A DNA stretch of 21,092 nucleotides from a bacterium (GCA_004558955.1 SFZC01000022.1:1-21092); one strand, 5' to 3'; positions 5,878 through 15,526 are shown, counted from the first letter of the stretch. Program-made: numbers and translations. Notes: a model not told the origin generated them from the sequence alone.

Positions 5878-8800
5878 ATGGCTCAAGAAATAGACTTAAT
5901 CTTTGAATCGTTGAGGGAGATAAAACGAGCAAATTCAGCAAACAGTGAGAGTTTTGAAAGACTTTTGGTCAGTGTTGCAAACAAGTTAGAAATACTTGAT
6001 AAAAATTCTGCATCGGCAGAACTTATCAAGTCATATCTTTCTGATTTGGCTAAAATGTCCGATGATAAGTATAAAACGACTTTAGACAAGTTTTCTGATA
6101 TTGAAAAAGCACTAAAGGCAATTTTCAATGAACAAGATGAGCATGTCAAAACAAAAGAAATGAAAGAATTGTTTGAAATTTTTTCAAACAATATGAACAC
6201 CGTATATTCCGAAATTCGCCAACAAAAAGCATTGATTGCGGGTATTGAAAACAAAATTTCCGAAATTTCCTCAAACAAATCCGACAAAGAAGATATCCTA
6301 CGCACAATTTCTCTATTGAGAAATGATTTAGAAAATATTAACCAAAGTTACAAATATACCATAGACAGCGTTAGTTCCAACCTCAAAAATATCATTAGCG
6401 GAATTACGCAAATCAATCAATTGAACAACGATGCTCAAATTCTTGAGCAAATCGACAGTATTCAAAAAGCAGTGTCTGATATTATCGGCTATTTGGCAGG
6501 CTTAGACAAGAAAAACGCACAACTGGAAACGGTTTTGTCAACGGTTGCAACCGAAGAAAGTCTGAAATATACACAAAGTGTAATTGATGCACTTGTTCAA
6601 AAGGCGACTTCAATCAGTGATAAGTTGTCTGAAATAGCTACAAAATCTGACGTTAAGGAAATCACTTCAGCGGCAGATTTCCTAAAACAACAACTTGAAA
6701 AATCCGCAACAAAAGATATGTTTTCAACTTTATCAGAAACATCGGAAGATTTGCTGGAAACTACCGATAATCTGAAAAGTCAGTTAGGACTGATTACTCA
6801 ACATATCGAAAATATCCCGAACACAAAATTTATTGAAGATACAATCGGAACTATTGCTGAGAAATTAAACTTTTTGGAAGAAGAAGTTCAACAAGTCGAT
6901 GCTAAAGATATTCTTGACGAGGTTGTTTCAAGTCTTCAAAATGTATCAACCGAGTTGACAACAGGCAAAAAGATAATTTCCGATATTATGGAAATCGTTA
7001 CAAACAAGGTTTTGACTTCTATTAATGAGATTTCTTTTGAAAAAGAAAGTTACGATATCAAAAATACCGTTTCGGAAATTGTAAAAGCCTTACCGCAAAA
7101 GGAAGATATAGAAAGAATTTTAGATGCCCATTCAGCGGAACAAAAAATTCTTGATGCTCTTGTAAAACATTCCGACAAAATTATGGATAAGGTCGATAAT
7201 TTGCCGACCCATGCCGATATGGAAACCTTGAACAGTAACCAGTTGAGTTTGGTAGAAAATCTGCAAGAGGTTGCAGGAAAAGACGATGCCGCAAATATTT
7301 CGGCAAAAATTGATAATGTTGAAAATGAGGTTAAAAACCTTAATTTTGATAAAGAATTTGAAAGTATTTACGACAAAACTTCTTCAATAGAAATTTGGCT
7401 GGCAAATTCAAACGTTAAAGAAAACGCTCAGGAAATTGCGGATCAAATTAAGGAAAAACCAAACCGAGATGAAGTTTTGAAAATTCTTGAAGCAATGGAA
7501 AATGTTTCAAATTGCGTAGAAGAGCTTTCTCAAAATACTGATGCGAAAAAGGTTAAAAATACCTTGTCCGAAGTTTATCAGATGATTGAGGATTTGAAAA
7601 ATGACTTCATCAATACCGAAGAAATGCACAATGACTCCGTAATCGTTAATTTATCCGAGTTACAGCGTTCTGTTGATAATATTGTAACAGGTGATGAATT
7701 TAATGATTTTATTGAGGAGTTGAGAGAATTTCTTAATAAAATTACGGAATTTCAAGAAAAATCCGTTGAAAAAGACAAGACTATTGAAGAATATAAACAA
7801 GCCGTATTGGCAAAACTTGATCTAATCAGTGCTGGACTTAAGGCTCAGGGGCAAGAGGTAAAAACTCAGGTTGATGATGTTCAGCAAAAAGTTTCTTCTC
7901 TTCAAGAGTGGTTGGCTAATTCTAAAATTAAAGAAAATACCGATGAATTACTTGTTCAAATGCAAGGAAAATCAGATAGAGAAGACGTTTTAAAGGTTTT
8001 GAAAGTCGTTGAAGCCATAGTCGGCGATTTGAGCGAAATTTCTCAAAATGATTCTTCTGATTCAGTTAATGCGAAGATTTCTGATGTCTTCCAAAAATTA
8101 GACGACTTGAAGTCTGAATTTATTTCAACTTCCGAAAAACAAAATGTTTCTGTAGTTGAACACTTATCAGAAATTCAGGAATCTGTCGAAAATATTGTCA
8201 AAGGTGAAGATTTTGAAGGTTTTTCTGATGAAGTAAAACAACTTTTAGAAGTTATTGTTTCAAATACGGACAAAATTAATTCTGATTATATTGCGATAAA
8301 AGAGTATCAGGTTGCGATTTTAGACAAGCTTGATAACATTGATACCGCAGCGATTAGAGAAATTTTTGAAAAGCGTTCAACCATTGTTGAAGATACTTTG
8401 ACAAATATTTCTGAGTATTTGACGTCCGTAAACAAAATTGATACTAACGAAATCAAAAATACGGTTAATCAAATTAAAGAGATTTTGGAAGCAAAACAGT
8501 CTGAATTTGATGAGTTTGAAAGCAACAGTCAAGAAACCATTGACATTTTGGAAAACTATTTGGGCGAAATCAAGCGAATTATGGATTTGTCAGATTTTGC
8601 TGTTGCCGAAAATGTCAAAAACAAACTTATAAAAATTGAAGAAGATTTAGGTTTATATCACGGACAGAACGAAAATGCAATAACAGACATTATTTCAAGA
8701 TTGGATGAATATTTAGAGTTTACAAAAACACTTGACCAACCGTATTCAAATCAGGATTTGAAATCCTCAATGCAGGAAATTTCGGAAATCAAAGAAATGA

Positions 8801-11800
8801 TTTTAACTCTTGGTGAAACCTTCCGTAATTTGAAATATGACGAAGAATCAAGAGAAAAATCGGTTGCGGATTTTGTGACAGACAAAATGGACGACTTGTG
8901 TCAAGGTCTTGAGGCATTGACAAACAGCCTTGAAACTCGTATGCAACAAGGATTTACCTATAATGCCGCATTGATTGAAGAAAAGACAGGCATGTTGCTT
9001 GAATTTATACAGGATTTGCGACACTCCAACTCTCAAAGCCCTGAATTGTATGAAAATTTAACGGTTGCTGATAGTAAATTGACGGATTACAAGCAGGAGC
9101 TTGAATTAATTAATACTGATGTTGTTAATGCAATAAATTCCAAAACTGACAAGTTGATTGAAGAATTTGCACCAATCAAGGAATTTCTTATTAGTATCAG
9201 CAATAATGCAAGTCTTACAAAATCCTTGTCAAACGATGTGGAAGAATTACATTCTGCAGTAAATCAAGATTTTACAAATAATGACAATGCCGTATCTCAA
9301 GCAACTTTGAGCCGTTTAGATTTTGCTTATAATCAAATTTGTTCTCAACTTGATGAAATTGAAGCCAATATTAAAGATATTGTCATGTCTGATGTTGATT
9401 CAGTGATGCGTCAGATGATTGATTTGCAAACTTCTGTAGAGCATGCGATTAGTAAGATTACACCGCCTGAGGCTTCTCAAATGGAAGAAATGAAGGTGTT
9501 TGTCGAATCTTTGCAAGACTTCAAAAACTCTCAAAAAGAGATGTTGACTGAGGTCGCAGACGATATCAAAGCAAAAATGGACACTCAGCACGAGGAGTTG
9601 AAATCTTTGATTACCGTTTCAATGAATAATGACAAAATTATTGAAGCGATTGACAAGTTGAAATTAAATATTTTAGACAAAGCCTTTGCTATCAGGAAAT
9701 CTTTGGAAAATGAAGAACCGACAGAAGAGGTTGAATCTGAAGATAATATTGAAATTGTTGAAGAAGATGGCAGCGAGAGCCCAAAATCAGTTACTTTTAA
9801 TGATTTAAAATATCAACAAGAGGACGAAGCCTACAAAACAAGACAAATTTTGGCAGAAGTTCGTAATGATTACGGCAAATTTGCTGAAGATGTCAAAACT
9901 TTAACAGGTGAAAGTGCTCAAATCAAGGAAATCTTGAAAGTTATGCAGGAAAAAATGAATAACCTTGTGGTTCAACGTGTTGACGAAGATCTTACGATTA
10001 TTGAAGAGGGTGAAACTCCGGAGGAACAAGCAACACAAGAGCTGACCAAACAAGATGATAAAAATAAAAATGTGATTGTCGGAAAGGGTAATTTTAACTT
10101 TATTCAGGCTTTGGATTGCTTTAAATCAGATGTTAAAAATATTACTCAAAATGTTGAAAGTGTTTTAACCCCGTCAGAATGTAAAGAAGTTATTTCGGAA
10201 CATTCGTCACAGATAGGAATTGACACAGAAGCCTACAACGTACTGCTTCAAAAATTAGACAACATTCAAAAAAGAATTACAAGCGGCGAATGGCTTGAAG
10301 AAATTAAAGGATATATCAATAACGGCAAAATCGGCACGACTTTAGAGTTGATTTTGGGCAAGTTAGATATTTTGGCTTTGACTGACAGTTGTGATTGGGT
10401 GCAAGATGTTAAAACCCTTGTTAATCAACTGAAAGACGGTGCTTTGTCAACCTCATTTGACCCGCAAATCAGTTCAATGTTAAAGTTGTTGAACGATAAA
10501 GTCGATATTTTGGCTCAGTCTGATGATTATGAATTGTTTGAAGAATTGAGAGAAATTCTTCAAACAACTAACTTTGAACAAAATGCCGAGACTTCTAATT
10601 TGTTGACATTGATTAATCAAAAGTTAGATGTATTGGCAAGTTCAGATGAAGATATTAATTTAGACGATTTGTCCGAACGCTTGAGTGCGATTGAAGAAAA
10701 AATTGATTTCTTGGCGACTTCAGAAGGTGCTGAGGCTCCTGGATTTGTTGACGATATGATGTACACCTTGATGAATTTGGAGGAAAAAATCGACAAATTC
10801 ACAGGTAAAACCGTTGTACACGAAGACGGGTCGGTTTCTTATAATGAAATGTTGGATGAAGAAATCAAGACAAAACTTGAAAATTTAGGCAAAAAACTTG
10901 ATGAATTTGCGAAACTTTCTGGTGTTGCATTATCTGATGAAGTGAAAGAAAAACTCGGTCTTATTGAAAATAAGATTGACGTACTTGCCATGTCAAATCC
11001 TGAAGATGACTATGAGGTGACAAGTGTCGTTGAAGAGTTGAATAAGAAAATTGATTTGATTGATGCAAAAGTTGATATTGTTGCATCGACCGATACTTAT
11101 AATGATATTGAAGATATCAAGGTAACATTGGAAAATGTTGAAGAAAATCTTGCAAAAGTTAAACGTATTGCAGGGACGGGGACAGATTCTGAGATTACCG
11201 AGATTTTGGAAATTATTAATCATAAAATCGATTCTTTGGCAAAAGGTGGTAACGAATATAATCAAAAAGAATTTCGTGACGTAAAAGATTTGATTATGGC
11301 TCAAATGGACTATATTGACAGTCTTGAAAGCAATCAGAAAACCGATGCCGTTAAAAAATGTTTGAAAGAGTTGACAGTTGAAGTCAACAATTTGAACACC
11401 GTTCAAAATACAAAACAAATTCAGAAAACCATAAGAGATATGAAAGAATCAATTATGGCTGCCGTTGTTACTGTTTTTGAACAGGTTTCATTTACGGAAG
11501 AATCTGAGGATATCAAAGATTTTGTTGAAGAAAAAACCGATGAGATTAATCAAAATCTTGCACTTGTTACTAATCAGTTGAAACAAATTACAAGTGCTGA
11601 GGATGAGGCGGATTATACTTATTCAATGCAGGATATCGAGTCAGATTTGGCAAAATTAAGACTTGCGTTGAAGGATTTGCAGGTTCACGAACAAGAAAAT
11701 CAATCGGTAAGATTGACCTCAATTCTTGACAATATCAGCCAAATCGGTTCAACAGTTACCGAATTACAAAGTTCAATCCCGAAAGATGAGTTACTTGGCT

Positions 11801-12414
11801 TACAGTTAAAGTTTGACCAAATTAATTCTGATATTGAAAGTTTGACGAAATTATCAAATCACTTGTTAGCGACTTCTGATGAAACCTACAACACTTTGAA
11901 CAGCAATTTTGAAGCCTTTGGCAAGACTATAACCGAACAATTAACAACAAGAGTTGATAAGGTTACTAAGATGCTGGAACATTCAAACGCATCAGATGCC
12001 GTTATGCGTCAGGCGTTGATTTATGTAGGTGAATGGATTGATTCAGCCAGTGATAGTATGAATAAAATTTCAACAAATTCAGAAGAAATCGTTGAGGTTA
12101 AATCTGCGATTGAAACGTTGAAAAAATCTTTACCTGAGCAAACAGATATTTTAAATTCTTTGGAAGAAAAATTTGACGAACAGCAAGAAAGATTAGGCTT
12201 CTTTGAACGTCAAATTACAAAACTTCTTACAATAGAAGATAAGTTTGAAGAACAACAGGAAAGAATAGACAGACTTGAAATGTCTATTGAAAAAATACTT
12301 TCAGCGGTAGAAGATATAGATGACACAAAAGTTACAAGAAAAATTGATAAAATTGACAAGCAATTATCTAAACTTAGTGTCAATATAGAAAAATTGGCTT
12401 CTTATGTTGACTAG
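5878..12414 (+). CDS. giant repetitive coiled-coil protein (2178 aa)
   Basis: I do not recognise this protein of about 245 kDa. It has no signal peptide, no transmembrane segment and no enzymatic motif. Almost its whole length is charged helical sequence with leucine/isoleucine heptads, broken by short DE/NS-rich linkers; an acidic low-complexity break lies at about 1278-1300 (EEPTEEVESEDNIEIVEED). A 149-residue block is duplicated (502-650 and 673-821, no gaps), and a motif like KLDVLASSD recurs about ten times in 1495-1790. ISFEKESYDIK near 385 is echoed by VSFTEESEDIK near 1870. The C-terminal end (about 2060-2178) is a heptad-rich stretch with two EEKFDEQQERL-type segments. Such architecture suits a cytoplasmic scaffold, filament or chromosome-associated protein, all speculative. 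Its last 11 nt overlap the GlcD-like gene. Codon use looks like that of neighbours, arguing against recent transfer. Confidence 0.9.
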   Translation: MAQEIDLIFESLREIKRANSANSESFERLLVSVANKLEILDKNSASAELIKSYLSDLAKMSDDKYKTTLDKFSDIEKALKAIFNEQDEHVKTKEMKELFEIFSNNMNTVYSEIRQQKALIAGIENKISEISSNKSDKEDILRTISLLRNDLENINQSYKYTIDSVSSNLKNIISGITQINQLNNDAQILEQIDSIQKAVSDIIGYLAGLDKKNAQLETVLSTVATEESLKYTQSVIDALVQKATSISDKLSEIATKSDVKEITSAADFLKQQLEKSATKDMFSTLSETSEDLLETTDNLKSQLGLITQHIENIPNTKFIEDTIGTIAEKLNFLEEEVQQVDAKDILDEVVSSLQNVSTELTTGKKIISDIMEIVTNKVLTSINEISFEKESYDIKNTVSEIVKALPQKEDIERILDAHSAEQKILDALVKHSDKIMDKVDNLPTHADMETLNSNQLSLVENLQEVAGKDDAANISAKIDNVENEVKNLNFDKEFESIYDKTSSIEIWLANSNVKENAQEIADQIKEKPNRDEVLKILEAMENVSNCVEELSQNTDAKKVKNTLSEVYQMIEDLKNDFINTEEMHNDSVIVNLSELQRSVDNIVTGDEFNDFIEELREFLNKITEFQEKSVEKDKTIEEYKQAVLAKLDLISAGLKAQGQEVKTQVDDVQQKVSSLQEWLANSKIKENTDELLVQMQGKSDREDVLKVLKVVEAIVGDLSEISQNDSSDSVNAKISDVFQKLDDLKSEFISTSEKQNVSVVEHLSEIQESVENIVKGEDFEGFSDEVKQLLEVIVSNTDKINSDYIAIKEYQVAILDKLDNIDTAAIREIFEKRSTIVEDTLTNISEYLTSVNKIDTNEIKNTVNQIKEILEAKQSEFDEFESNSQETIDILENYLGEIKRIMDLSDFAVAENVKNKLIKIEEDLGLYHGQNENAITDIISRLDEYLEFTKTLDQPYSNQDLKSSMQEISEIKEMILTLGETFRNLKYDEESREKSVADFVTDKMDDLCQGLEALTNSLETRMQQGFTYNAALIEEKTGMLLEFIQDLRHSNSQSPELYENLTVADSKLTDYKQELELINTDVVNAINSKTDKLIEEFAPIKEFLISISNNASLTKSLSNDVEELHSAVNQDFTNNDNAVSQATLSRLDFAYNQICSQLDEIEANIKDIVMSDVDSVMRQMIDLQTSVEHAISKITPPEASQMEEMKVFVESLQDFKNSQKEMLTEVADDIKAKMDTQHEELKSLITVSMNNDKIIEAIDKLKLNILDKAFAIRKSLENEEPTEEVESEDNIEIVEEDGSESPKSVTFNDLKYQQEDEAYKTRQILAEVRNDYGKFAEDVKTLTGESAQIKEILKVMQEKMNNLVVQRVDEDLTIIEEGETPEEQATQELTKQDDKNKNVIVGKGNFNFIQALDCFKSDVKNITQNVESVLTPSECKEVISEHSSQIGIDTEAYNVLLQKLDNIQKRITSGEWLEEIKGYINNGKIGTTLELILGKLDILALTDSCDWVQDVKTLVNQLKDGALSTSFDPQISSMLKLLNDKVDILAQSDDYELFEELREILQTTNFEQNAETSNLLTLINQKLDVLASSDEDINLDDLSERLSAIEEKIDFLATSEGAEAPGFVDDMMYTLMNLEEKIDKFTGKTVVHEDGSVSYNEMLDEEIKTKLENLGKKLDEFAKLSGVALSDEVKEKLGLIENKIDVLAMSNPEDDYEVTSVVEELNKKIDLIDAKVDIVASTDTYNDIEDIKVTLENVEENLAKVKRIAGTGTDSEITEILEIINHKIDSLAKGGNEYNQKEFRDVKDLIMAQMDYIDSLESNQKTDAVKKCLKELTVEVNNLNTVQNTKQIQKTIRDMKESIMAAVVTVFEQVSFTEESEDIKDFVEEKTDEINQNLALVTNQLKQITSAEDEADYTYSMQDIESDLAKLRLALKDLQVHEQENQSVRLTSILDNISQIGSTVTELQSSIPKDELLGLQLKFDQINSDIESLTKLSNHLLATSDETYNTLNSNFEAFGKTITEQLTTRVDKVTKMLEHSNASDAVMRQALIYVGEWIDSASDSMNKISTNSEEIVEVKSAIETLKKSLPEQTDILNSLEEKFDEQQERLGFFERQITKLLTIEDKFEEQQERIDRLEMSIEKILSAVEDIDDTKVTRKIDKIDKQLSKLSVNIEKLASYVD
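7381..7827 (+). repeat. 149-residue protein repeat, copy A
   Basis: Residues 502-650 of the giant protein, from SSIEIWLANS to AVLAKLDLI. It aligns without gaps to 673-821. Shared anchors are WLANS, KEN, R-E/D-VLK-L, SQN, DLK-F, LSE-Q-SV-NIV and the AVLAKLD end. Confidence 0.85.
7894..8340 (+). repeat. 149-residue protein repeat, copy B
   Basis: Residues 673-821 of the giant protein, from SSLQEWLANS to AILDKLDNI, offset by exactly 171 residues from copy A. The DNA of the copies has diverged a good deal, so the duplication is old. Confidence 0.85.
10360..11260 (+). repeat. K-x-D-x-L-A-x-S-type repeat array
   Basis: Within the giant protein a short motif recurs with lysine at residues 1495, 1541, 1582, 1608, 1637, 1673, 1699, 1724, 1731 and 1783: for example KLDILALTD, KVDILAQSD, KLDVLASSD, KIDFLATSE, KIDVLAMSN, KVDIVASTD, KIDSLAKGG. 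Spacing ranges from 7 to 52 residues; copies at 1637, 1673 and 1724 are degenerate. Each motif ends a predicted helix and is followed by an acidic or glycine-containing linker. Confidence 0.8.
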
Positions 12415-13786
12415 GAATATAATAACTGATATATACAAAAAAATACCCAAAGAAAATGTGCTATCTTCACTAGAGGAACGGTATGTATATTCTTTTGACT
12501 CTTCCGATGTGCAAAACGTTGAAAAATTGCCCGAAGCGGTTGTTTTTGTAGAATCGGTTGAGCAGGTTCAGTCGATTGTAAAAATTGCTAATAAACATAA
12601 AACTCCTATAATTTGTCGTGGTGCGGGTACAAATACTGTCGGTGCGTGCGTTCCTACTAATGGCGGAATAATTTTGAATTTTTCTAAAATGAATAAAATT
12701 TTGGAAATAAATTCTGTTAATATGACGGCGAGAGTTCAACCCGGTGTAATAGTCGGTGATTTACAAAAAGAAGTTGAGAAAGTCGGACTTTACTATCCGC
12801 CTGACCCTTCAAATTTGAAAATTTCCACAATGGGCGGAAGTGTTGCTCAAAATTCCGCAGGGGCAAGAAGTTTTAAATACGGAACGACAAAAGATTATGT
12901 CGTTGAGTTGGCGGTTGTTATGGCAAACGGTGAACTTATCAGAACTGGTGCTAACACTATCAAAAATGCGACAGGATATAATTTGGGCAGTGTTTTTGTT
13001 GGTTCTGAAGGAACTCTTGGTATCGTTGTTGAGATTACCGTAAAACTTATTACAAAACCTGAGGCGGACAGGGTTTTGATGGCTTATTTTGATAGTGTTG
13101 ACAGTGCGATTATTGCGGTTAATCAAATTATAAAAAAACAAATTTGTCCGACAACAATAGATTTTATGGATAAAAATTCGCTAAAAACTATCGAAGAATT
13201 CAAACCGCTCGGACTTTTGACAGATAATGAAGCAGCATTGATTATTGAAGTGGACGGGTTTGAAAAAGTTATTAATGACCAAATCAGTTTGATTACTTCT
13301 GTTTTAAACCAAAATAAGGCTACGTATGTGAAATGTTCTTCAACAAAAGAAGAAGCGGACAAAATTTGGATGGCAAGGCGTTCTTCAATGGCTGCGTGTA
13401 CTAGATTAAGACCTAATGTTACGACAGATGATGTTGTTGTGCCTCGTGAAAATCTTGCAATTTTGGCAAAAGGTATTCAAAAAATTTGTGAAAAATACGA
13501 TTTGTTAATTTGTTTAATCGGTCATGTCGGGGACGGAAGTTTGCACCCACAAATACCGATAGATTTTAACGATAAAAAAGAGTATGAAAATTATAAAAAA
13601 GCAAAAGCTGAAATTTATGATTTAACTGCAAAACTCGGCGGGATAATTTCCGGAGAACACGGAATAGGTTTGACAAAGAAACCGTATTTGTCAAAGGTGG
13701 TCGATAGCGGGGCTATTTCGTATATGCGACAAATTAAAAAGGTTTTTGACCCGAACAATATTTTAAACCCTTATAAAATATTTTAG
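12404..13786 (+). CDS. glcD: FAD-linked oxidase, GlcD/D-lactate dehydrogenase-like
   Basis: A 460-residue flavoprotein of the FAD_binding_4/FAD-oxidase_C family, which oxidises 2-hydroxy acids such as glycolate or D-lactate. The FAD domain (about 40-215) carries CRGAGTNTVG (71-80), PPDPSNLKISTMGGSVAQNSAG (132-153) and GSEGTLGIV (200-208). The C-terminal cap has H374 and H381 in GHVGDGSLHP and E418-H419 in SGEHGIG, the usual active-site region. Length matches GlcD. No glcE or iron-sulfur glcF partner is adjacent, so the electron acceptor and substrate are uncertain. The ATG lies inside the last codons of the giant gene (11-nt overlap) without a clear separate Shine-Dalgarno sequence, suggesting coupled translation. 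Confidence 0.93.
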   Translation: MLTRNIITDIYKKIPKENVLSSLEERYVYSFDSSDVQNVEKLPEAVVFVESVEQVQSIVKIANKHKTPIICRGAGTNTVGACVPTNGGIILNFSKMNKILEINSVNMTARVQPGVIVGDLQKEVEKVGLYYPPDPSNLKISTMGGSVAQNSAGARSFKYGTTKDYVVELAVVMANGELIRTGANTIKNATGYNLGSVFVGSEGTLGIVVEITVKLITKPEADRVLMAYFDSVDSAIIAVNQIIKKQICPTTIDFMDKNSLKTIEEFKPLGLLTDNEAALIIEVDGFEKVINDQISLITSVLNQNKATYVKCSSTKEEADKIWMARRSSMAACTRLRPNVTTDDVVVPRENLAILAKGIQKICEKYDLLICLIGHVGDGSLHPQIPIDFNDKKEYENYKKAKAEIYDLTAKLGGIISGEHGIGLTKKPYLSKVVDSGAISYMRQIKKVFDPNNILNPYKIF

Positions 13787-13822
13787 AATTATTTTTAATC
13801 TACTGAAAATCTAAAAATATGG

Positions 13823-13859
13823 TTCAAGCCTTGAAAACGTACTCTTCTTGTGATACTCT
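13823..13859 (+). promoter_or_regulatory. candidate gltX promoter with palindrome
   Basis: TTGAAA (13831-13836) and a weak TACTCT (13854-13859) are 17 nt apart. A palindrome TTCAAG-C-CTTGAA (13823-13835) overlaps the -35 and could be an operator. Both are consensus-based guesses. The rest of the 110-nt gap is featureless AT-rich sequence. Confidence 0.35.
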
Positions 13860-13896
13860 TATTTTGCTGAAAAAATAAAGAAAGAAGGATATTAAT

Positions 13897-15360
13897 ATGT
13901 CAGAAGTCAGAGTAAGAATAGCACCGTCACCAAGCGGTAATTTACACATTGGTACAGCAAGAACAGCGTTATTTAACTATTTGTTCGCAAAGAAAAATAA
14001 CGGAAAATTTGTTTTGAGAATTGAGGATACCGATGCTGATAGAACTTCTCAAGAATATATTGACAATATTTTTGACAGTTTGAAGGCTTTGGGGTTGAAC
14101 TGGGATGAAGGTCCTGATGTAGGCGGTCCTTACGGTCCTTATACTCAATCTGAAAGATTTGATATTTATCCGAAATATGTTCAAAAACTTCTTGATTCAG
14201 GCTTTGCATACGAATGTTTCTGTACTCCTGAAGAATTGGAACAAGAAAAAGAGGCTGCAACTGCCGCTAAAAAACCTTATGTATATTCTAAAAAATGTGA
14301 ACATTTGACAGAAGAAGAAAAAGCAAAACTTAGAGCAGAAGGCAGAAAACCTGCAATCAGATTTAATATAGCAAAGGCTCAAAAAGCGTTCCTCGATACA
14401 TCAATTTTGAAATTTGATGATATTGTAAAAGGTGAATTACACATGGATACAAACCTTTTGGGTGACTTTGTAATCCAAAAATCAAACGGTGCACCGACTT
14501 ATAACTTTGCGGTTGTAATTGATGATGCTTTGATGAAGATTTCTCATGTAATCAGAGGGGAAGATCACATTTCAAATACATATAAACAAATTTTGATATT
14601 TGAGGCTTTGGGCTTTGAACCTCCTAAATTCGGTCACTTGGGTATGATTTTGGCCCCTGATAGAAGTAAATTATCAAAACGTCACGGTGCGACAGCTGTT
14701 TCAGACTTTGTTAAACAAGGTTATTTGACAGAAGCGTTGATAAACTTTGTAGCATTGCTTGGTTGGTCACCTTCTGACGGTGAAGAAATCAAGAATGTTG
14801 ATGAAATTGCAAATGATTTCAGAATTCACGAAATTTCATCTTCTAACTCAATTTTTGAATACGACAAGTTGAAATGGATGAACAGCCATTATATCAAAAT
14901 GCTTCCTATTGAAAAATTGAAGGAAATGTTAAAACCATATTTGACACAGTACAATTTGAACGACTTGACAGACGAACAATACACAAAAATGGTTGAAATT
15001 ACAAGAGAACCGTTGACTTTGTTGTCTGATATTACAGATGCTGTTCCGTATTTCTTCGGAAAAGATGTTGAAATTGACCCTGAAACTCAAACAGGAACTT
15101 TGGATACCGAAACTTCTCAAGAAGTTTTGAAAGACTTTGTTGAAAAAGCGGCTGATTGGAAATGGGACGAAGAAACTTTACACCACGAATTGGAAGTATT
15201 TAGAGGTGTTTGGAAAGAAAAAGGTATTAAACCAAAAGTTACAATGTGGGCAATTAGAGCAGCAATTACGGGTAGAACTCGTGGTGCTGATATGGTTGGA
15301 ATTTTGGAAATCTTGGGCAAAGAAACCTCTTTGTACAGAGCAAAAAAAGCAATCAAGTAA
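13897..15360 (+). CDS. gltX: glutamyl-tRNA synthetase
   Basis: Class I aminoacyl-tRNA synthetase of 487 residues, the normal length; it attaches glutamate to tRNA-Glu (in many bacteria also to tRNA-Gln, later amidated). The Rossmann-fold signature HIGT (17-20) stands for HIGH, and KLSKR (258-262) for KMSKS. RIEDTDADR (41-49) is the glutamate-binding segment. A zinc site is suggested by C107, C109, C134 and H136, with the same spacing as in E. coli GluRS. The anticodon-binding helical domain fills the C-terminal third. ATG at 13897 has AAGGA 8 nt upstream. A terminator follows 29 nt after the stop. Confidence 0.98.
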   Translation: MSEVRVRIAPSPSGNLHIGTARTALFNYLFAKKNNGKFVLRIEDTDADRTSQEYIDNIFDSLKALGLNWDEGPDVGGPYGPYTQSERFDIYPKYVQKLLDSGFAYECFCTPEELEQEKEAATAAKKPYVYSKKCEHLTEEEKAKLRAEGRKPAIRFNIAKAQKAFLDTSILKFDDIVKGELHMDTNLLGDFVIQKSNGAPTYNFAVVIDDALMKISHVIRGEDHISNTYKQILIFEALGFEPPKFGHLGMILAPDRSKLSKRHGATAVSDFVKQGYLTEALINFVALLGWSPSDGEEIKNVDEIANDFRIHEISSSNSIFEYDKLKWMNSHYIKMLPIEKLKEMLKPYLTQYNLNDLTDEQYTKMVEITREPLTLLSDITDAVPYFFGKDVEIDPETQTGTLDTETSQEVLKDFVEKAADWKWDEETLHHELEVFRGVWKEKGIKPKVTMWAIRAAITGRTRGADMVGILEILGKETSLYRAKKAIK

Positions 15361-15389
15361 TCTTGGTTTAATGTTAATAATTATCAAAA

Positions 15390-15417
15390 GGAGTTCAAAT
15401 TTTTGGACTCCTTTTTT
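15390..15417 (+). terminator. rho-independent terminator of gltX
   Basis: GGAGTTC (15390-15396) pairs with GGACTCC (15405-15411) through one G-U pair, with an 8-nt AT-rich loop and six T residues after the stem. Confidence 0.88.
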
Positions 15418-15423
15418 AACCCC

Positions 15424-15454
15424 TTGAATACAAAATTTTTTATGTTATTATAAT
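15424..15454 (+). promoter_or_regulatory. strong promoter for the tRNA-Arg pair
   Basis: TTGAAT (15424-15429) and a perfect TATAAT (15449-15454) stand 19 nt apart, a little long. The first tRNA-like sequence begins 8 nt after the -10 box, about where transcription should start. It probably now drives the intact tRNA-Arg 107 nt downstream. Confidence 0.6.
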
Positions 15455-15462
15455 TGTGTTAA

Positions 15463-15516
<54 letters not shown>

Positions 15517-15526
15517 GGCACAAAAA
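15517..15526 (+). repeat. inverted repeat flanking tRNA-Arg, left arm
   Basis: GGCACAAAAA begins at the exact point where the truncated tRNA loses tRNA sequence. Its perfect inverse, TTTTTGTGCC, is at 15636-15645, just after the intact tRNA. Confidence 0.6.

Noticed and set aside
10993..11418. Long antisense open frames opposite the giant gene, such as this 141-codon one
   Set aside because: They mirror the codon bias of the sense strand, lack ribosome sites and give compositionally odd, Phe/Asn-rich proteins.
5878..12414. Phage tape-measure protein or chemoreceptor
   Set aside because: No hydrophobic segments, no phage structural neighbours and no methyl-accepting signalling hairpin motif were seen.
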